Shown piece by piece: positions 15,299 to 18,449 of a DNA stretch of 18,449 nucleotides; the first letter of the stretch is position 1, and every line of letters starts with the position of its first letter. Under the pieces are notes generated by a model. It ran no database searches. It was not told the DNA's origin and worked only from the letters and a program-made list of their open reading frames with translations. Source of the stretch: BB31 sp964582525. Its GTDB lineage: Bacteria; Pseudomonadota; Gammaproteobacteria; Beggiatoales; Beggiatoaceae. The translations under genes and the position numbers were made by a program. The stretch is from contig CAZOSP010000078.1 in assembly GCA_964582525.1 (NCBI GenBank), forward strand, positions 1 through 18,449. The letters are read 5' to 3'.

Positions 15299-17071
15299 TT
15301 ATTCACGGCAGTCTGCGGCTTGCAGTGCTTCACGCAAGCCGGAACTGCGCGCAGCGCGGCGTTGGATGCAGTCGTTTAATATGTCCGCCGAGCCTAGCAC
15401 GGCGACGCTTTGTTTGGCGCGGGTGACGCCCGTGTAAAGCAATTCGCGGCTGAGTACCGGCGAGCTGTTGTTAGGCAAGACTAGCAGCACCTGATCAAAT
15501 TCTGAACCTTGACTTTTATGGATGGTCATGGCGTAAGCCGTTTGGTGCTGCGGTAAGCGCACTGGCAATAAGGCGCGGATTTGTTGTTCAGCGGTGCGGA
15601 AATAGACTAATAAGCGTTGCGGTTGTTGTGGGTCTGGCATGACTATGCCGATGTCACCGTTGAATAGACGCAGGTTATAGTCGTTTTGTGTGATCATGAG
15701 CGGTTGTCCGACATACCAGCGTCCATGAATACGCAATAAATTTTCTCGAATCAGATATTTTTCAATCAGTTGATTGACTTTGCTGACACCATCATCGCCT
15801 TGTCGATGGGCGCATAATACACGAAATTGCTCAAAGGCTTGCAGCGCAGCTTGCGCTTCGCGCTGCTGTAAATAGGGGCGAAAGCCTTGCACAATCAAAT
15901 CAGCCACCGCTTTATCAAACACGTCGGCATGATCAAACCAGCGGAGTTGTTGCTTGTTTGCCTGCTGTAAGCATTGGACAGCTTGCGGCGTATTGCCACT
16001 ATTGATGGCGTGCGCGAACTGCCCGATGGCACTATGGCTGCCGAAACGGTAGCTGTGTTGCAGTACAACCACAGCCTGAGCAGCGACCTGCGTGGGCTGG
16101 GGGTGTGACACGCCGGCGCACAAATCCCCTAACACCGCGCCCGCTTCCACCGAAGCCAGTTGATCCTTGTCGCCCAATAAAATCAGCCGTGCGTGTTTAG
16201 GAATCGCCTCTAGCAGTTTGCTCATCAGGGCTAAATCCACCATAGACGCTTCGTCGATCACCACCACATCAACGGCGGCTTGGTTGTGTTGGTTAAAGCG
16301 AAAATACGGGGAATCGGGGCGATAGCCTAGAAAACGGTGAATGGTGGCAGTTTCTTCCGGAATCTGTTGCAAAATAGCCGCTTCGCAAGGCAATGTTTGC
16401 TTGTGCTGACTGATGGCTTGTTGCAATCGCATGGCAGCTTTGCCGGTCGGCGCGAGCAGGGCAATGCGCAGAGGTTTAGCGGTTTGCTCCAACAATAACG
16501 CCAGCAGTTTGACAACAGTGGTGGTTTTGCCAGTGCCGGGACCGCCGGAAATCACGCAAAAACGCTGCCTGACAGCAGTTAAAGCAGCCATTTTTTGTCC
16601 ATCGGGATCGCCTTGGCGGGTGGGAAACAGACGTTGCAGGTTTTCAGCTAAAGCAGGTTCATCAAAAGTATCCGGAACAGCCCGTAAACGGGCTAAAATT
16701 TGTTCGCTTAAGTGATGTTCGTAAGTCCAATAACGGTGCAAATAAAGACGCTTTTGCGCACTCAAAATCAGCGGCGCGTAGTGACCCGCAGGCTGAATCA
16801 CCGAGATATTATCCAAAGCCGCCAGCCATTCCTCCAAGTCCGGGCAACAGCCCTCAAGACGGCTATTTTCCAGCGGCAGCGGCTGCCCTGCCAGAGACGG
16901 CAAATCCAGACAAATGTTGCCTTGACGTGTCCAGAAGCTGATTAAGGCAGCAGTGAACAGAAAAATCTCCGAAGAATGCGCCACGAAACGCGCTAGAAAT
17001 TCTGCAAAGCGCGTATCGAGACGGGAAAAAATCTCCGCTTCGTATAACGATTTAAGGCAATAAGGCTTCAA
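15299..17071 (-). CDS. recD: Exodeoxyribonuclease V alpha subunit RecD
   Basis: RecD is the fast 5'-3' helicase of RecBCD, which processes double-strand DNA ends. The 590 residues are close to E. coli RecD (608). Motifs are Walker A SGGPGTGKTTT (175-185), LLAPTGKAAMRL (205-216), ATIHRFLGY (242-250), VVIDEASMVDLALMSKLL (270-287), GDKDQLASVEAGAVLGDLC (300-318), TIHKSQGSEFD (516-526) and YTGVTRAK (546-553). The start is a TTG (minus-strand 17071-17069) that overlaps the stop of the lytic transglycosylase gene as TTGA. AGGA lies seven bases before it, so it should be translationally coupled. recB and recC are not in the window. comM follows. Confidence 0.95.
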   Translation of the reverse strand: MKPYCLKSLYEAEIFSRLDTRFAEFLARFVAHSSEIFLFTAALISFWTRQGNICLDLPSLAGQPLPLENSRLEGCCPDLEEWLAALDNISVIQPAGHYAPLILSAQKRLYLHRYWTYEHHLSEQILARLRAVPDTFDEPALAENLQRLFPTRQGDPDGQKMAALTAVRQRFCVISGGPGTGKTTTVVKLLALLLEQTAKPLRIALLAPTGKAAMRLQQAISQHKQTLPCEAAILQQIPEETATIHRFLGYRPDSPYFRFNQHNQAAVDVVVIDEASMVDLALMSKLLEAIPKHARLILLGDKDQLASVEAGAVLGDLCAGVSHPQPTQVAAQAVVVLQHSYRFGSHSAIGQFAHAINSGNTPQAVQCLQQANKQQLRWFDHADVFDKAVADLIVQGFRPYLQQREAQAALQAFEQFRVLCAHRQGDDGVSKVNQLIEKYLIRENLLRIHGRWYVGQPLMITQNDYNLRLFNGDIGIVMPDPQQPQRLLVYFRTAEQQIRALLPVRLPQHQTAYAMTIHKSQGSEFDQVLLVLPNNSSPVLSRELLYTGVTRAKQSVAVLGSADILNDCIQRRAARSSGLREALQAADCRE

Positions 17072-17835
17072 GAGTTTTCCTGAAAATAACTGTATAAATT
17101 CATCACTTTAACCACATATTGCTGGGTTTCTTGATAAGGCGGAATTTGGTTACCGTATTTTTTCACCGCATTTTCCCCCGCATTATACGCCGCCAGAGCC
17201 AGTTCCAAGTTATTAAATTGCTGAATTAAATCACGCAAATAACGCGCACCGCCGGCAACATTAAGATCGGGATCATAGCGATCCGTGACACCGTAACGCT
17301 TAGCGGTAGCAGGCATAAGCTGCATCAAACCCGCCGCACCTTTAGGCGAAGTGGCGTTAGGATTGTAAGCCGATTCAACGCGAATCACCGCATGTAGCAA
17401 AGCGGCTTTTAAGCCATAACGGGCGGCGACCTGTTTAATAAGGGGCGCGTAGTGAAGCGATAAATTGTCTAATGGCAGCGGTGGTTGTTGCCGCGCAGAG
17501 TCTGGAAACAAGGAAGGCGTTTGCGAATAAATCAGGCGAAAGCGATCATCCTGTGGTTTATCAGTAAGATGAATAACTCCATTGGGGTCAACATATTTGT
17601 AAATATTGACATTGGAGCGAAAGCCAGAATCATCCAACGCTTGTGGCGAAACGCGATAGGCATTACTGAGCAAAGCCTTGCCGCGTAGCGGAGCATTGCT
17701 CAGGTGGATGTTGCCTTGTTTGTCTTGGTAAGAATAAATGTTATCGGCGAGGGCTTGCGTTCCCACGCCGAGCGCGGGAACGAGGCAAAGACATAACAAT
17801 GTCATCAGGTTCGCCAGTTTGAACTGCCACTGCAT
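17068..17835 (-). CDS. Lytic transglycosylase with DUF4124 repeats
   Basis: This exported murein hydrolase cleaves the glycan strand to 1,6-anhydro products. I start at the ATG 17833-17835 because AAGGAG lies six bases before it; the open frame reaches 17985 but runs through hairpin DNA. The 255 residues hold a signal peptide (1-30, hydrophobic 9-24, ending QALA), two DUF4124-like stretches NIYSYQDKQGNIHLSN (32-47) and NIYKYVDPNGVIHLTD (77-92), and an SLT domain (about 129-250). The SLT domain has the catalytic glutamate in RVESAYNP (152-159, Glu154), GAAGLMQLMPATAKRYGV (166-183) and ALAAYNAGENAV (213-224). The stop overlaps the recD start. Its signal codons contain a 25-base palindrome (17758-17782). 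Confidence 0.93.
   Translation of the reverse strand: MQWQFKLANLMTLLCLCLVPALGVGTQALADNIYSYQDKQGNIHLSNAPLRGKALLSNAYRVSPQALDDSGFRSNVNIYKYVDPNGVIHLTDKPQDDRFRLIYSQTPSLFPDSARQQPPLPLDNLSLHYAPLIKQVAARYGLKAALLHAVIRVESAYNPNATSPKGAAGLMQLMPATAKRYGVTDRYDPDLNVAGGARYLRDLIQQFNNLELALAAYNAGENAVKKYGNQIPPYQETQQYVVKVMNLYSYFQENS
17758..17782. repeat. Palindrome inside the transglycosylase signal-peptide codons
   Basis: CGTTCCC (17758-17764) and GGGAACG (17776-17782) are outer arms. CGC/GCG are inner arms around a CGA loop, with one A-C mismatch. It codes for part of VPALGVGT in the signal peptide. A matching half element lies at 18002-18022 (18 of 21 bases identical to 17765-17785). Confidence 0.7.
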
Positions 17836-17841
17836 AGAAAA

Positions 17842-17847
17842 CTCCTT
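17842..17847 (-). promoter_or_regulatory. Ribosome binding site of the transglycosylase gene
   Basis: The minus strand reads AAGGAG, six bases before the ATG at 17833-17835. It rules out the longer open frame. Confidence 0.9.
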
Positions 17848-17905
17848 GGTGATACTGCTCGCGGTCAACTTTTTGCCTGCTTGTCGGGCGGGCGCGGCTG
17901 GGCGT

Positions 17906-17965
17906 GCTAATCTCCCGATTAGCGCAGCGGCTGAAAGCCGCTTGTGCTGGTCGGGAGACCCGCAC
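17906..17965. repeat. Triple hairpin with complementary outer loops
   Basis: On the + strand three hairpins follow each other. GCTAATC/GATTAGC has loop TCCC (17906-17923), AGCGGCT/AGCCGCT has loop GAA (17926-17942), and GTGCTGGTC/GACCCGCAC has loop GGGA (17944-17965, one mismatch). The first and third loops, with flanks TCTCCCGA and TCGGGAGA, are exact 8-base complements. It lies 71 bases upstream of the transglycosylase start. Confidence 0.8.
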
Positions 17966-18031
17966 TCCCAGAGGCGTTTTGCCACTCACTTAATGGCAGT
18001 GACGCAGAGCGTGGGGACGAGGGAAACCTGC

Positions 18032-18115
18032 ACCTGCACCCGCTACGCATACTGGTGCTTTATATACTATTTTTTCAGTTGTGTAGATACCTTTGGTGAC
18101 AAACCTGCACCCGCT
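18032..18115 (+). repeat. Two 13-base direct repeats
   Basis: ACCTGCACCCGCT occurs at 18032-18044 and 18103-18115, 71 bases apart. The unit is partly preceded by another ACCTGC at 18026-18031. The role is unknown. Confidence 0.6.
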
Positions 18116-18168
18116 GCGGTCATAGACAAAACGGCGCAGAGTGCCTAAGCTGCATTCCTACCCAGCAA

Positions 18169-18268
18169 GGTAGGGTTTGCGCCAGGTCTTTTTGTGGCGC
18201 GAACGCGAATGCTTGGCAGCGTGCCATCATCCCGCGTGCTTCGACGAAAAGATGTCGCGCACCCTACC
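18169..18268. repeat. Possible inverted-end element of about 100 bp
   Basis: GGTAGGG at 18169-18175 and CCCTACC at 18262-18268 are exact inverted repeats, followed inward by GCGC-containing sequence on both sides. Inside is the hairpin GCGCCA/TGGCGC (18179-18200). CCTACC at 18157-18162 can also pair with GGTAGG at 18169-18174. There are no codons of interest. Confidence 0.5.
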
Positions 18269-18288
18269 GGGCTCATTCATCTTTCCAG

Positions 18289-18382
18289 AAAAGGGAAGCG
18301 TCCCCTTTCAGAAAAAAGGGAAGCGTCCCCTTTTTTCCCTTTTTTCTTTTTTTTTTAGAAAAGGGAAGCGTCCCCTTTTTTT
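18289..18382 (+). repeat. Three GGGAAGCGTCCCC hairpin units
   Basis: Three copies of AAAAGGGAAGCGTCCCCTTT lie at 18289-18308, 18314-18333 and 18359-18378. In each, AAAGGG pairs with CCCTTT or its C-shifted register, and copies 2 and 3 are followed by T runs, so each resembles a short terminator hairpin. Confidence 0.85.
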
Positions 18383-18449
18383 CCTTTTTTCCCTTTTTTT
18401 CCCTTTTTTTCCCTTTTTTTCCCTTTTTTTCCCTTTTTTTCCCTTTTTT
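18383..18449 (+). repeat. (CCCTTTTTTT)n tandem array
   Basis: From 18391 the 10-base unit CCCTTTTTTT repeats five times without error, and a sixth copy lacks only its last T at the window end. An imperfect unit at 18383-18390 precedes it. The array runs to the last base, so its true length is unknown. Confidence 0.95.

Larger units (their letters stand above)
17848..18449. other. Gene-free, palindrome-rich upstream region
   Basis: No coding region is supported. From left to right it contains a triple hairpin (17906-17965), a half copy of the 17758 palindrome (18002-18022), two 13-base direct repeats (18032-18044 and 18103-18115), an inverted-end element (18169-18268), three GGGAAGCGTCCCC hairpins (18289-18382) and a 10-bp tandem array to the window end. 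The transglycosylase promoter must lie in it on the minus strand, but I cannot place it. Confidence 0.6.

Noticed and set aside
17836..17985. N-terminal extension of the transglycosylase
   Set aside because: It spans the triple hairpin, and a perfect AAGGAG with ATG at 17835 is followed by a signal peptide.
17738..18148. 136-residue plus-strand open frame
   Set aside because: It runs antisense to the transglycosylase and through palindromes, with no recognisable domain.
18289..18449. CRISPR array
   Set aside because: Units are too short and there are no unique spacers; it is a hairpin and simple tandem repeat.

Overview
The window reads as chromosomal DNA of a gammaproteobacterium with about 45-50% G+C. 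Most genes are housekeeping genes of proteobacterial type (thiE, adk, rsmH, tmk, dnaJ, recD, comM, a lytic transglycosylase). They are separated by unusually repeat-rich gaps: heptamer repeats, roughly 100-bp elements with inverted ends, and hairpin arrays. This mix, with scattered housekeeping genes and an IS1634-type fragment, reminds me of filamentous sulfur oxidisers of the Thiotrichales. That placement is inference and not proven here.

Layout. 1-475 is a gap holding one copy of a dispersed repeat. 476-1716 (+) is a short operon of a YfiR-family periplasmic protein and thiE. 1747-2262 (-) is a DUF7931-like protein, divergent from 2265-4240 (+), where a ZorA/MotA-like membrane protein with a long coiled-coil tail is translationally coupled to a cysteine-rich lipoprotein. 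A bidirectional terminator at 4245-4278 separates these from adk (-). A TAXI-type solute-binding protein (-) follows, then rsmH (+), an IS1634-type transposase fragment (+), tmk (-) and dnaJ (-). An 882-bp gap carries three more copies of the dispersed repeat. A family-3 solute-binding protein, an HsdM-like protein that seems to have lost its methylase motifs, and an overlapping inositol-monophosphatase-family gene lie on the + strand to 13701. The tail of the window is a minus-strand operon: lytic transglycosylase, recD (TTG start) and comM. Its upstream side (17836-18449) has no gene but is full of palindromes. It ends in three GGGAAGCGTCCCC hairpins and a perfect 10-bp tandem array that runs off the window.

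How the genes work together. RecD (end processing of DNA breaks) and ComM (branch migration in transformation) share one operon and both act on recombining DNA. The ZorA-like protein and its lipoprotein probably form an envelope complex, but no MotB/ZorB-type partner is present. Several genes stand away from their usual partners: rsmH without the dcw cluster, dnaJ without dnaK, recD without recBC, and two solute-binding proteins without permeases. The best candidates for undescribed biology are the ZorA-like/Cys-rich lipoprotein pair, the apparent pseudo-methylase coupled to a phosphatase, the triple hairpin at 17906-17965 and the dispersed inverted-end element.
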